Assembly (NCBI GenBank): GCA_039621445.1
Contig: CP154957.1
Coordinates: forward strand, 12,979,462-13,043,461
Reading direction: 5' to 3'
Source of the DNA: Euglena gracilis
Taxonomy: Eukaryota; Euglenida; Euglenophyceae; Euglenales
DNA length: 64,000 nt
Shown here: in pieces, positions 42,656 through 54,203 of the stretch
How positions within the stretch are numbered: the stretch's first letter is position 1
Layout: each line of letters starts with the position of its first letter
Position numbers and translations under genes: made by a program
The notes under the pieces: generated by a model
The model's database searches: none
What the model was told of the DNA's origin: nothing
The model's input: only the letters and a program-made list of their open reading frames with translations

Positions 42656-44440
42656 CAAAATAGCGCGGCAGACTCGCATCTTAGCTGTTTTGACCCTTTT
42701 TGGGGTCAAAAAATCAACTTTTCTAAAAAATTTCAAAAATGATGAGGATTTTAAGGAAACGTCCTCATGCCATTGCTTACTGACCCCCCGGGGGGGAGGG
42801 GGGTCACTTTCCACTTTCAAAAAAACCAATCAATCACTTTTTGAAACCCAGTCACCCACTTCCTACCGGTCACTTTGGCCATTTGGGGCAAAATGGCCTA
42901 AAGTCAATGTATTTTGGTCAAAATGCGAAAGAAAATTATCCGGCGCCTTGGGTGGCCATTTTCGGCCATTCCTGGCCGACCCACCCCCTTGGGTGGTCTG
43001 GAGCAAAAAAGCCAGTCAGTCAGTCACCAATGTCAGTCAGTCAGTCAGCAATGGTGTGGTCGGGACCCCTCTTTTCCACCTACTTCTATATCAAAAAAGG
43101 GGTGGGGGACACCGGTTCTGTCGTGAACCCGGCGTCCCGGACGCCGGTCCTGTCCGTGTGCACATGGGTGCAAAATTTCATGTTGAGCCTCAAGAGGGTC
43201 CTAAAATACACCCGGCGCGAAGGGCCGGAAGATTTTTTTTGCCCGCGCAGACGGAGAGGGGGGTCCCCCACCCCCCCTTTCCGAAATTAGGGGGGTTGGG
43301 GGGACAAGGTTTTGAATGGTGCTGAGCTCTTGATGGCACTTGCACGTAATGGACAGCCGAAAAAACTTGCATTGCAAATATTAAAAAAATTATGATTTAC
43401 AAATTTACACACGTGCAAAAGTTGGCCAGGTTTATGGAAGAGGGTGCCTTGACCATCCCTCATCTTAGGAGGACAGTGCCAATTTTCACTACCAAGCCCT
43501 CCGGGGTCCACTTGGATTTCCACTAGCCAGATTTGGATTGGCTACAGTCCAGCCCCCTCCAGGGAGGAGGGCACTGCAAAACCTTGGATTAAAGCCTGCC
43601 CCCAATAGTGCACACCCGGCACCATTACCTTACCTCAACGTCTTGCTTGTGCATCTCTCTTCAAGGTGATAGGAGTGCTGATGAAATTCGTCATTTAGTG
43701 TGTCTTATGCATCCCCCAGGGCTGTACGGGAAACCTCGACCCCCACCAGGCTTTCCTGTAACCCCACCCCCCAAACAACCTGGCAAGGCATCAGGGGCAG
43801 GGCTGTAAATCCCTCCAAATAACCTAGTTACTGGAACCATCTTTCCCTCCTACTTCTTCTTCAAGTGCCGTAAAAGGCCTTTGCCTTAAACAAAGGGGAG
43901 GCAGGTTACTGGAACCATCTTTGGCTTACCCGCCAGCCATATTATTTGGGCACTGCCAAGAGCAAGGGTCCACCAGAATTTTTGACCTGAAAATCGATGT
44001 GCAGAAGAAACGGGACACGTTTGGGATGGGGATGGGGATGGAGTCGGTCAACCCAACCACAGGGAATCATTCCACAGTGCAAAACTCAAAAATCTATTCC
44101 ACCAAATTTCCTGAATTTCTTCTAGTTCATCCACAAAGCAACCAAGCACAGTTTTACAAACCCCGGCCAATGGCCCAAATCGAGTTGGCGCTAACAACTG
44201 TCACACATCTCAGCTGGAGAAAATCCTCACTAGCTTGCGGGAAAATCTATTAACCAGAATTTCTTCATTCGCGTGCAAGAAGAAACATTGATTAACATGC
44301 AGCTGCATGAATAAATAAAATCAAAAAAATCAAAGTTTCGAAAAATACATCCGAGAAAATGGGTTAAAAGTGCTCAAAAGTCTTTTCAACACCATTAAGA
44401 AACCTCACATTTTGAGGAAATTCTCTGCCATGAAAACATA
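42656..44440. other. non-coding stretch with foldback debris
   Basis: GTGACTG-family module at about 42,780-43,080 with CAGTCAGTCAGTC runs, a CGGCGCGAAGGGCCG variant dyad at about 43,213 and C/G tracts. From 43,320 to 44,440 it is AT-rich with no recognised gene; the + frame at 43,921-44,253 has no support. Confidence 0.45.
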
Positions 44441-44459
44441 AGGTGTGACAACACCAGGG

Positions 44460-44945
44460 GGGGGGATGTGTTTCGCATTTTTTCGCATTTTTTTGCGCAT
44501 TTTATTTGTCAATTTTTCAAAAATACGCATTTTTATGCATTTTTTTGTGCATTTTTTTCAATTTCCCCCCCATTGCACATTGTCCATTTTTTTGCGCATT
44601 TTTGTGCATTTTTTTGCCCAATTTTGCACATTTTCAATTTTTCGTGCCTTTTTTGCCCATTTTTGCCCACCTTGCCATTTTTGCACATTTTCCTCCCAAA
44701 TCACATGCTCACCGAATTTCGCCCACGTTCAGCTGACCCATTTCTGTAATCAACGAACCCATGTTCGCACCCTTTTGGCCAAAATGCCTTCATTTCAGCT
44801 CTTTTTGGTGATTTTGGTTTAATTTTGGTTTAATTTAAAGTTCTTTTTCCCTTGGGAGTGTCACAAACTCAGCGCATTTTTTGTGCATTTTTTTGCGCAT
44901 TTTTGCGCATTTTTTCCGAGGGCCCCCCAGCGCATCCCCCCCCCC
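44460..44945. repeat. GCGCATTTTT-rich repeat, copy 2
   Basis: Second copy of the 42,000-42,655 repeat, about 170 bases shorter, same orientation. Confidence 0.65.
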
Positions 44946-47064
44946 CCTTCAACACTCAGGGACAACGACCCAGGAGGGGGGGCAATGAATGGAGGAGTTG
45001 CACATGATATTTCATTTTGCTCTTATTTTACTTTACTTTACTTTACTTTGCTTTTACTTTACTCTCACTTTAGGCTCATTTTTGCAATGAAAAACCTAAT
45101 AGAGTGGTCAACCATCGCGTATGCAGGTGTTGTTTTAGCACGAGTTTATTTTCGTCTTTACCTTTGGAATTCGTCTTTGGCACCATGCAAAAAGTGAGAT
45201 TTTGGATTTATGGACGAGGTGCCACCTACATGTACATGGTGCATTGGTTGGAAATATCACAACACACAAATCAGAGCAGTGTTGTGTGCCATAAGTCGCG
45301 CGATATCGACTCCAGTCCGTTCCTGAAAGAATGTGTGAACCCTCATTCTGAATTCCACGAACCATATTTATACAAAACTCAAGGCAAGTGCTGCTGTTGT
45401 GAATCTACAGCGGGACCCAGAGGCATTGAAACATTAGGACAAAGTTATTGAAACTTTTGGAGAATGGCGCCCCCCAGGGGGGTCCAGACGCTCCAACCTG
45501 GCTTCTTCTTTCAAAAGGCCCAAAAATCTGTAAGGTGGCTTAAGATAAACCCTCTTTAAAACTTTTGGACAAAGCAATTGAAATTTTTGGAGGAAGTTAT
45601 TGAAACTACCCCCAAAACTTTTGGGCAGTTTGGGTGAACTCCACTGGAACTTTTTTTTTTGGTTCAAAGGCAAGCATTATCCTTAAGTTATGTATTTCCT
45701 TCATGCATTTGAAAAAGAGGCATTTTCTTTTGGCCATATTGTCCAAATTTTATACCTTTGGCCTTCTGGCGAGGCCCAAATTTTAACAAACGGCAGTCCA
45801 GTGAGGGCCCAGGATGCGGAGCGGAGGGGTCCCCTGTTGACGACCCCATGGCCACTTCCACCGCCCAGAACCTGTGCTGGTCCTTGGGGGGTCCTGGGGG
45901 GGTGCTGGCCATGACTCAGAAAAATCCTGGCTGGTGACCAAGCAAAATCTGCCTGCGTTTTCAAGGTTGCCTAAGTTTGGATTTTGACCTTGCCCGCCAC
46001 TCTTACCCCCCCCCCCGGACCTTGTCCCACACCCCAGCTGACGCCAGACCAAGTATGGGACAAGGCCTGTTGGAACCGCATGTGCATTTTTTTATTTGGA
46101 GAAGGAATGGCGTGACTATCATCAAAATTGGACGGTTTGAGTCGGTTTGGTTCTGATGAACCAAACTGACCCAGCATCGAACAAAGTGAAGCATCCAAAG
46201 GCGTGGGATTACATTTTGAACACAACACAAGATTTGAGGATTTCCTCAGTTCATGTGCTTGTTTTATTTCTGACTTTCGACTACTTTGTCCAAATGTTTT
46301 TTTTTTCACTTTTCAATTACCTTATCCAAAAGTTTCAACAATTTTGTCCAAATGGTGTCAAATACCCCGTCAACTCACTGTAATTTCAGAGGCGCCGCTG
46401 TTTTTACTGTAAATCCCTAATAATGCCGAAATAGCCAAAAATTATTCAAGTTTATGACAGGCACTTCAAATTATTATTAGCTCTTGCTTGCATATTGGAG
46501 GGATCTGGGAACAATTGCCGCTGGGAAAGGTGCTTTGGGACATTGGACAAATCTTTAAAATGCCGGGAATGCCCATTTGAAATGGCTGGGAAATATTTGG
46601 ACGGAAAAATCTCGTGAACCCAATTTTCAGGGAAGACAAGAGTTTTGAAGCCGAATGCTGAGGTTTTCACAAATCCCAAAAAGGCAAAATTTGGTAAAAT
46701 TTTAATTCCAACCTGCAAATAAAGCAAAGAAACATATTCCATGATCAATACCGAGGTGATCTTGAATAGGTGATTTGGAACAAGAATACCCAGTAATCCT
46801 CAAGAATCGGCGCAAAGCGTCGAAGGATAATTATAGACTGGAGGAAACTGGATTTTTTTTTGAATTTGCCAGGAAAAATCCGGACGAATTGGTAGGGAAA
46901 CCACTGGACAAAATTTTGTGCTGAATTTCCCAGAACGATTTTTCCCATCAGCCCCCTGTGTTTTGATCACCGTCTGGAGGGACATTCAACCAGGGAAGGC
47001 TCACTTGGTTTGCCCCCCCGGGATTCTGCAGAACGATCTGTGTTGATCTGCCCATTGTTCCCAG
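44946..47064. other. AT-rich stretch without a recognised gene
   Basis: TTTAC units at about 45,025-45,060 and short repeats of AACTTTTGGA at 45,445-45,660. Open frames exist but lack coding bias or splice borders. Confidence 0.45.
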
Positions 47065-47125
47065 GAAATTGAGCTGCGAGAGCTTGCCCACTTGAGGCAG
47101 GAGCCGGTGGACTTGCCAACAGAAA
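47065..47125 (+). CDS. candidate coiled-coil exon
   Basis: After CATTGTTCCCAG (ends 47064) the phase-0 frame reads EIELRELAHLRQEPVDLPTE, with a possible donor GTGAAA at 47126. If not spliced there, the frame stays open and protein-like to about 47,345 (NVCCAMFYAFNGMLFWFALH, then a Lys/Trp-rich part). The heptad-like start resembles the block at 34642, so both may belong to one coiled-coil gene. Confidence 0.33.
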
Positions 47126-47774
47126 GTGAAAACCTGCCGCCCAATGTATGCTGTGCAATGTTCTATGCATTCAATGGGATGTTGTTCTGGTTTGCATTGC
47201 ACATCAGAAGAGAAATTGAAATCCAGGGCGAAAACAATTGGACAGAGAATGGCCAGGTGGTGAAGATAAAGCAATGGTTGGACGCTGACTGGCGCCAGGT
47301 GCCGGGGCTCAGGGAGTTGGGCCGATGTTCAAAAGCCATGGGGGGCTGCCCACCCATCCGCCGCAAAAAAAAATGCCACACACGTCTCACTGGGAGTGAT
47401 GAGCAGTTTCCCCATCCCACCCAGCGCATACCCTGCCCCAACCATGCAATTATTTACCGACCCCGGGGGGGACACTCCACATTTTCAAAAGAAACCAGTC
47501 AGTCACTTTTTTTTCCGGGAAACAAGGTAGTCATTTCCCCTCTGGGGAGTTGGCCATTTTGGAATTTGAAAGCTCTGTTCAGATGGCCAGCGGTATCCAT
47601 GAGATTTTTCCACACTCCACAGAATTCTTCTTCAAAACAACACCTGAGAGCGAAGTTTACCACCCCGGCGACGGGGGGTCCGACCCCCCCCTTGCCCCTC
47701 GCCCCTGGGCAGGTCCGGGCACCCGAGGATTATCGATGTGATTGTATTTCCGGACGCCCAAAGTGAATAGCCTA

Positions 47775-48150
47775 AACCCCCCCCAAAAAATAAGACCCCC
47801 CCATAAAATGGACCCCCCCCAAAAATAAGGCCCCCTCCCCCTGGCCGGTCCGAGCAAAAATCCATGAAATGGACCCCCCCATAAATAAGACCCCCCCTGC
47901 CGGCGCGAAGCGCCGGATTTTTGAAAAAAGGGCCATTTTGGGGCGGTAAATCTGTCATTTTGTCTGGCGCGAAGCGCCGAATTTTTCGAAAAATGGTATT
48001 TTGGGGGCATTTTTGGACATTTTGGGGGGTCGAAAATTTTCCAGCAAAAATCCATGAAATGGACCCCCCCCCCATGAATAAGACCCCCCCTCGGGCTTTC
48101 CAGCAACCGACCCATGAAATGGACCCGGGGTCTTATTTTTTGGTGGGGTT
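47775..48150. mobile_element. TA-type MITE inserted in a satellite unit
   Basis: The ends begin AACCCCCCCCAAAAAATAAG and its inverted counterpart (AACCCCACCAAAAAATAAG on the other strand), each followed by GACCCC. TA at 47773-47774 and 48151-48152 is the duplicated target. The related unoccupied site, GAATAGCCTATAGGTTAGG, is present at 51,412-51,430 with the same flanks, so removing the element plus one TA restores it exactly. Interior: AATGGACCCCC repeats and two GGCGCGAAGCGCC dyads (47902, 47966). Confidence 0.88.
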
Positions 48151-48152
48151 TA

Positions 48153-49478
48153 TAGGTTAGGGGACGATCCCTAGTTTGTCCAGAACCTTTAGGTTACCCG
48201 CAACTCCCCGCCAGCCCGGAGATATGGCCCGAGCAAAAAAGTTGTCCACCGTTTTTTTTTTCGGGGAAATTGCAGTGTCATTTTTGGGGTCAAAAAAAAT
48301 CGAAAAATTCAAAATATCTCAAAAACGCTGCCGAGTTGCGAAAAAGTGAAGAGGACGTCATTCCACAACTTTGGGACGCCCGATCGATCGGTATGCGCGG
48401 TTTGGGCCAACTCCTCGCCTAGCCCGAGATACGGCCGTTTTGGGGTTTTGGGCCAGTTTTGCCAGGTTTGGCCATTTCGGGCCTGTTCGGGGCCCGAAAT
48501 CGTAAATTGGCCGTATCTCGGGCCAGACGGGGAGTTGGGACCCAAACCAGGGGGTCAATCAGGAGGTTTAGGGGGGGGGGGGTTGACCGTTTTTTGGGGT
48601 TCCCGGGGTCTGGTTGTGCGATTTTGGGCCAGTTTTGGGTATTCGGGGACCCCTGCGGGCGCTGCGAGGGCAGGGCGGCTGGGGAGGCAGGTCGGGACCC
48701 AAAATTTTGAATTTTTTTTCGCTCAAAAACACTTCCAGAACATCAAAAAAAGTGTTTTTGAGCGAAAACAATTTTTTCTGACCCGGACCCCCCCCTGCCC
48801 CCCTTGGCAGGGGCGCGCCCCCCTGGTTGGATTTAGCCATTTTTGGGTCAAAAAGTCGAAAAAATTCAATTTTTTTTGCCCAGAACGATGTTCTTTTGCC
48901 TCCTGGACCCGGAAAAGGTGTTTTTGAGCCGAAAATGAGCGTCTTTCAACCCCCCGTCCCCATCCCAGGCTGGGCCGCGAGCCGATGGCTATGCCGGGCC
49001 GCAAGGCCGCCGGGCCTCCCGGACACGATAAAAGTATTTTAGGGCCAAAAATGAGCGTTTTTCGACCCGCCAGCGCCCCGTATTGGGCCGCCAACCCATT
49101 GACTTTGGGTCAAAACCGGGTCAGAAAAAGTCGAAAACATTCGAAATTTTTTTTGCCCGAAACGATGTTTTTTGCCCTCCCGGACCGGGAAAAGGTGTTT
49201 TGCAGCCGAAAATGATCGCTTTTCGACCCGCCAGCGCCCCGTTTTGGGCCGCCAACCCATTGATTTTGGGTCAAAAAAGTCGAAAAAAAAATCGAAAATT
49301 TTCTTTTTGCCTAAAATGATGTTTTTTTTGGCCTCCCGGACCCGGAAAAACTGTTTTTGAGCCGAAAATGAGGGTTTTTCGCGGGCCGGGCCGGGGTGGT
49401 CTCCCAAAGAGCTCAGCTCTACGTCACACCCTGGTCGCTGAGCTCTTATCTCTTTAGAGTAAGAGCGAAGCTTACCAC
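48153..49478 (-). repeat. satellite unit, minus orientation, first copy
   Basis: Runs from TAGGTTAGGGGACGATCCCTAG to CTCTTTAGAGTAAGAGCGAA, the reverse complement of the units at 58,221-63,894. Diverged from them but with all landmarks: CCGATCGATCGG, the GCTCAAAAACAC hairpin and three sub-repeats. Confidence 0.85.
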
Positions 49479-49678
49479 CGGGGCCGGAGGGGTCCGGGCC
49501 CCCCGCCCGGGGGGGGGGCCAGGAGGGGTTCCGGGGGACCCACAAAAAAAATGGCCGAAAAATCACGAAACGTGCTAAAAATAGCATTTTTTCGGCGCCT
49601 GCGGCGCCGAAAAGTATATCCCACCCCCCTCCGGTGGGGACCCCCCACCCCCCCCCCCGGGGGGGCCCTCGCCGGACC

Positions 49679-49767
49679 ACCCCCCCCCCCCCCCCGGGGG
49701 CCCAAACGTGTGGGGTGGGGGGGGGGGGGGGGGGGGGGGTGGGGGGGGGGGGTGGGGGGGGGGGGGT

Positions 49768-49801
<34 letters not shown>

Positions 49802-49850
49802 GGGTGGGGGGGGGGGTGGTGGGGATGGGGGGGGGGGGTGCGGGGGGGGA
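49679..49850. repeat. poly-C followed by about 135 bases of nearly pure G
   Basis: After CCCCGGACC and a 15-base C run, positions about 49,716-49,850 are almost all G with scattered T or A. It can form G-quadruplexes, or pair with the C run. Exact length is unreliable in any assembly. Confidence 0.85.
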
Positions 49851-50311
49851 AAAAAAATTCCGGGGTGGGGATGGGGTCCAAACTTAAAAAAATCCCTGGT
49901 TGGGGATGGTCTGACTATTGAAAAAAAAAACGCCAGAAAGCGTTTCAAGCAGGTGGGGAGTGTTCAGGACAACTCTGAGCGACAACCCCTTTGTGATTTT
50001 GCGGATGTTGACCATTGTTTCCCGTGGTTTTCTCTCATCATCAATGGAGACCCAAAATTTTGATTTTTGGGTACCCCTCCAAAATTTTTGGGCCGATTTT
50101 GGGACCCCCCCAAAAATACAAAAACAAAACCCAACCTTGGGGGGGGCCAGGGGGTGGGTGGGTGGGGGGACCCCCCCAGTCTTTAAAAAACCCCTGTCCC
50201 CAACCCAGTTAGTCTAGTTAGTTTAGTTAGTACAATTTTGGATCCTGAATTTTTTTGGGGCCACAAGGCCTTTCAAAATGCCCCAAAATGCAATTTTCTG
50301 TTCGAGGCATG

Positions 50312-50763
50312 TGAACCCCCCAAATAATACCCCCCCGGGGCAATCATTTTTCGCGCGAAGTCCCGGCCCGATGGGGGGGTATTATTTCCCAAAAAATTTC
50401 GAAGTTTTTGAAGTTCCGTAGGAGCAAAAATAGCGCCAAAAACCCCCTTTGGGGTCATTTTTTGTATTTTCTCATGAAATTTAGTATTTTTTGGAGGCCA
50501 GATGATCCAGAAAAATTGATTTTTTTTCGTAATTTGCTGTCAGAGATTGTGATTTTTACCTACATTTTAAAAATCAAAAATCCGGGCTTTCCTTGTTTGT
50601 TGGTTTGTTGTTTTTTTTTTTTTTTGTTTTTTTTTTTTTTTTTTTTTTTTTTTCGGCCCGAAACCGGGGGTATTATTTCGGTGGCCAAAGTCGGACCCCG
50701 AGGGGGGGGGGGTACTATTGGGGGGGGCATTATTTGGGGGGTATTATTTGGGGGGAGGGTTTA
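50312..50763. mobile_element. foldback element, AATAATACCCCC family
   Basis: The left end GAACCCCCCAAATAATACCC and the inverted right end (GGGGGGTATTATTTGGGG with GGGTTTA) form terminal repeats related to the AATAAGACC family. A related end is at about 54,408-54,440 and 54,700-54,730. CGCGCGAAGTCCCGG lies in the interior. Confidence 0.55.
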
Positions 50764-50984
50764 CAATGATCACACCCCCTGGCCCCCCAATCAAAGGCCA
50801 CAATTCTGGAGGGCATGTTTTTTCCTCCGAAAATAATAGTCTGGATTCCAACGATCACCCCTTATCAGAATCCACAATTTTGTTGTACCATTCCTTCCCC
50901 CCCCCCCGGTGTACAAACTGGCCTTGTGTAAGCACTGCCCCCCCCCAGTGCGCTTCCATCCTTTTGGACGTGTTGGACAAGAAT

Positions 50985-51033
50985 CCTGCTTTGCACGCGG
51001 GGGGTCGGTGGTTCGATTCCGGCTGCAGCCCCA
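50985..51033 (+). tRNA. tRNA-Ala(TGC)-like 3' segment, probably a pseudogene or SINE part
   Basis: CCTGC-TTTGCAC-GCGGG forms a five-pair anticodon arm with anticodon TGC in a normal seven-base loop. After a five-base spacer, GGTGG-TTCGATT-CCGGC forms a T arm with the conserved TTCGATT loop (one mismatch, one wobble), then TGCAGCC and CCA-like bases. No matching 5' acceptor strand or D arm precedes it, so it is incomplete. Confidence 0.4.
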
Positions 51034-51420
51034 GGGATTATTTAAGGCCGCCCCCCCCCCCCCGTTGGGGGTGGGTCCAGCCGGACCACCCCGGAGGGCC
51101 CAGAGGGGGGGGGTAAGATGTACTTTTTGGGTACTTTTTGGCGCCGCAGGCGCAGAAAATTTTGAAAAAATGGCTTTTCTTGGCCAAAATCGGCCTGTTT
51201 TTAGGTGGTTAGGGGTTAGGGGTAAAATTTTTCAAAGAGGGGGTCCCAAAAATACAAATTTTTGGTGTTTTTGGGGGGGGGTACCCAAAAAACAAAATTT
51301 TGGGGGGGGGACCCAAAACCCAAAACCCAACCTTGCCCCCCGCCCCCCCCCCGCCCCCTGGGTAGGTCGGCACCCAAGGATTATCGATGTGATTGGATTT
51401 CCTGGCGCCCGAACTGAATA

Positions 51421-52682
51421 GCCTATAGGTTAGGGGACGATCCCTAGTTTGTCCAGAACCTTTAGGTTACCCGCAACTCCCCGCTGGTCCGGAGATATGG
51501 CCCGAGCAAGAAAGTTGTCTACCGTTTTTTTTCGGGGAAATTGCAGTCATTTTTGGGGTCAAAAAAAATCGAAAAATTCAAAATATCTCGAAAACGCTGC
51601 GGAGTTGAGGAAAAGTGAAAAGGACCTCATTCCACAATTTTGGGACGCCCGATCGATCGGTATGCGCGGTTTGGGCCAACTCCTCGCCCAGCCCGAGATA
51701 CGGCCGTTTTGGGGTTTTGGGCCAGTTTTGCCAGGTTTGGCCATTTCGGGCCTGTTCGGGGCCCGAAACCGTAAATTGGCCGTATCTCGGGCCAGACGGG
51801 GAGTTGGGACCCAAACCAGGGGGTCAATCAGGAGGTTTAGGGGGGGGGTTGACCGTTTTTTGGGGGTTCCCGGGGTCTGGTTGTGCGATTTTGGGCCAGC
51901 GACCCCTTCGGATATGGGCGGATGTGTGGGGGGGGGGGGTCGGGAGGCAGGTTGGGCTGCAAAATTTTGAATTTTTTTTTTGCTCAAAAACACTTTTTTC
52001 ACTTTAGAACATCAAAAGGAGTGTTTTTGAGCGAAAAAAAATTTTCCGACCCGGACCCCCCCATGCCCCCCCTGGGTGGGGGGCCGGCCCGCCCCCCCCG
52101 GCCGGTGGAGTTAGCCATTTTTTGTGTCAAAAAATCGAAAAAAAATTGAATTTTTTTTTACCCAAAACCATGTTTTTTGACCTCCCGTACCCGAAAATGT
52201 ATTTTTCGGCTGAAAATGACCGTTTTTTGATCCACGGACCCCCGTGTTTGGCGCGAAGCCAGGATTTTGGGCCATTTTCGGGTAAAAAAAAGTCGAAAAA
52301 ATTTTTTTTTTGCCCAAAACTGTGTTTTTGGACCTCCGGGACCTGGAAAAAGTGTTTTTGAACTAAAAACGAGCGCCGGCAGAGCCGGACCGGACCGCCG
52401 GACCGCCGGCCTGGCCGGGCCGGGCCGCCGGGCGGGCTGCGCCGCTGGGCCGCGGGCAGGCCGGGCCGGGCCACCGGGCCGCTGGCCGGGCCGGGCCGCC
52501 GGGCCCCCGACCGGGCTACCGGGCCGCCGGCCGGGCAGCCGGGCCGGGTCGGGCTGGGCCGGGCCGCGCCGCTCCCGCTGGCAGGCTGGGCCGGGCCGGG
52601 GTGGTCTCCCAAAGAGCTGAGCTCTACGTCACACCCTGGTCGCTGAGCACTTATATCTTTAGAGTAAGAGCGAAGCTTACCA
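51421..52682 (-). repeat. satellite unit, minus orientation, second copy
   Basis: Same landmarks as the 48,153 unit: TATAGGTTAGGGGACGATCC at the start, CCGATCGATCGG at 51,648, and the CTTTAGAGTAAGAGCGAAGC border at about 52,655. It carries a 230-base GCCGGGCC-rich block (52,370-52,600) absent from the plus-orientation units. Confidence 0.85.
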
Positions 52683-54203
52683 CCCCCTTGACCCCTGTTC
52701 CCCCCCCCCCCCCCATGAGTAGGCCACCCGAGGATTATCGATGTGACCTGATTTCCAGACCCGAAAAGTTAATAGCCTAGAGGTTAGGAAAGGGTCCCTA
52801 GTTTGTCCAGAGCCCTCACTTTGCCCCCAGCTCCCCGCCAGTCGGAGATCTGGCCCGAGCAAAAAAATTGTCTACCGTTTTTTTTTCCCGAAGAACTGTT
52901 GTTGGACCGGCAAAAGGGGGTCATTTTGGGGGTCAAAAAAAATTCGAAAAATTCAAAATATCTCAAAAACGCCGGGGAGTTGAGAAAAAGTAAAGAGGAC
53001 CTCATTCCACAAATTTGGGACGCCCTATCCATCGGTATGCGCGGTTTGGGCCAACTCCCCGCTTGGCCCGAGATATGGCCTTTTGTGGTTTCGCCATGCT
53101 GGGACTCTGCCAAAAAGGGGTCATTTTTGGGGGTCAAAAAATTGAAAAATTCAAAATATCGCGAAAACACTGCGGAGTTGAGGAAAAGTGAAGAGGACCT
53201 CATTCCACAATTTTGGGACACCCGATCAATCGGTATGCGCGGTTTGGGCCAACTCCTCGCCTAGCCCGAGAAACGGCCATTTTGGGGTTTTTGGGCCAGC
53301 TTTGCCAGTTCTGGCCGTTTCGGGCCCGTTCGGGGCCCGAAACCGTAAATTGGCCGTATCTCAGGCCAGACGGGGAGTTGGGACCCAAACCAGGGGGTCA
53401 ATCATGAGGTTTAGGGGGGGGGGTTGACCGTTTTTTGGGGTTCCCGGGGTCTGGTTGTGCGATTTTGGGCCAGTTTTGGGTATTCGGGGACGACCCCTGT
53501 GGGTCTGAGGGCGGCTGGGCAAGGTGGGGGGGTTCGGGTCAGGAGGCAGGTCAGGACCCAAAATTTTGAAAATTCTTTTTTCGCTCAAAAACACTTTTTT
53601 TCACTTTGAACATCAAAAAAAGTGTTTTTGAGTGAAAAAAAATTTTCCCACCCATGCCATACCCCCCCTGGCAGGGGCCCGACCCCCCGGCCGGTGGATT
53701 TGGCCATTTGTGGTCGAAAAAATTCGAAAAAATTTTTTTTGCCCAAAACCATGTTTTTTGATGTCCCGGACCCGAAAAATGTATTTTTCGGCTGAAAATG
53801 ACCGTTTTTGGATCCCCGTTTTTGGCCTGAATCCAATGGATTTTGGGTCATAATCGGGTAAAAAAATTCAAATTTTTTTTGCCTAAAAAGATGTTTTTGG
53901 ACCTCCCGGACCTGGAAAAAGTGTTTATGAACTGAAAACGAGCGCCGAACGGGCTGCCGAGCCGCCGGCCGGGCCGGGCTGCTGGCCGGGCTGGGCTGCC
54001 GGGCCGCCGGACGGCCGGCCGGGCTGGGCCGCCGGGCCGCCGGGCTGCTGGCAGGCCGGGCCCGGCCGCCAGGCCGCCGGGCCGGGCCGGGCCGGGCCGC
54101 CGGGCTGCCGGCCGGGCTGGGCCGCGCCGTGGCGCTGGCAGGCCGGTCCGGGCCGGGGTGGTCTCCCAAAGAGCTCACGTCACTCTAGTGCTACGTCACA
54201 CCC
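52683..54203 (-). repeat. satellite unit, minus orientation, third copy
   Basis: Starts near TTAATAGCCTAGAGGTTAGG. It contains a duplicated CAAAATATC(T/G)C(A/G)AAA...GAGTTGAG(A/G)AAAAGT stretch (about 52,960 and 53,155) and another GCCGGGCC-rich block (53,940-54,160), and ends at CTACGTCACACCCTGGTCC. More rearranged than the right-hand array. Confidence 0.8.

Larger units (their letters stand above)
49479..51410. other. insertion of mixed repeats between satellite units
   Basis: Contains an extreme C-then-G tract (about 49,679-49,850), a poly-T tract (50,611-50,653), a GTATTATTTGGGG-type foldback (50,312-50,763), a tRNA-like segment (50,985-51,033) and TGGCGCCGCAGGCGCAG dyads. No protein gene. 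Confidence 0.6.
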
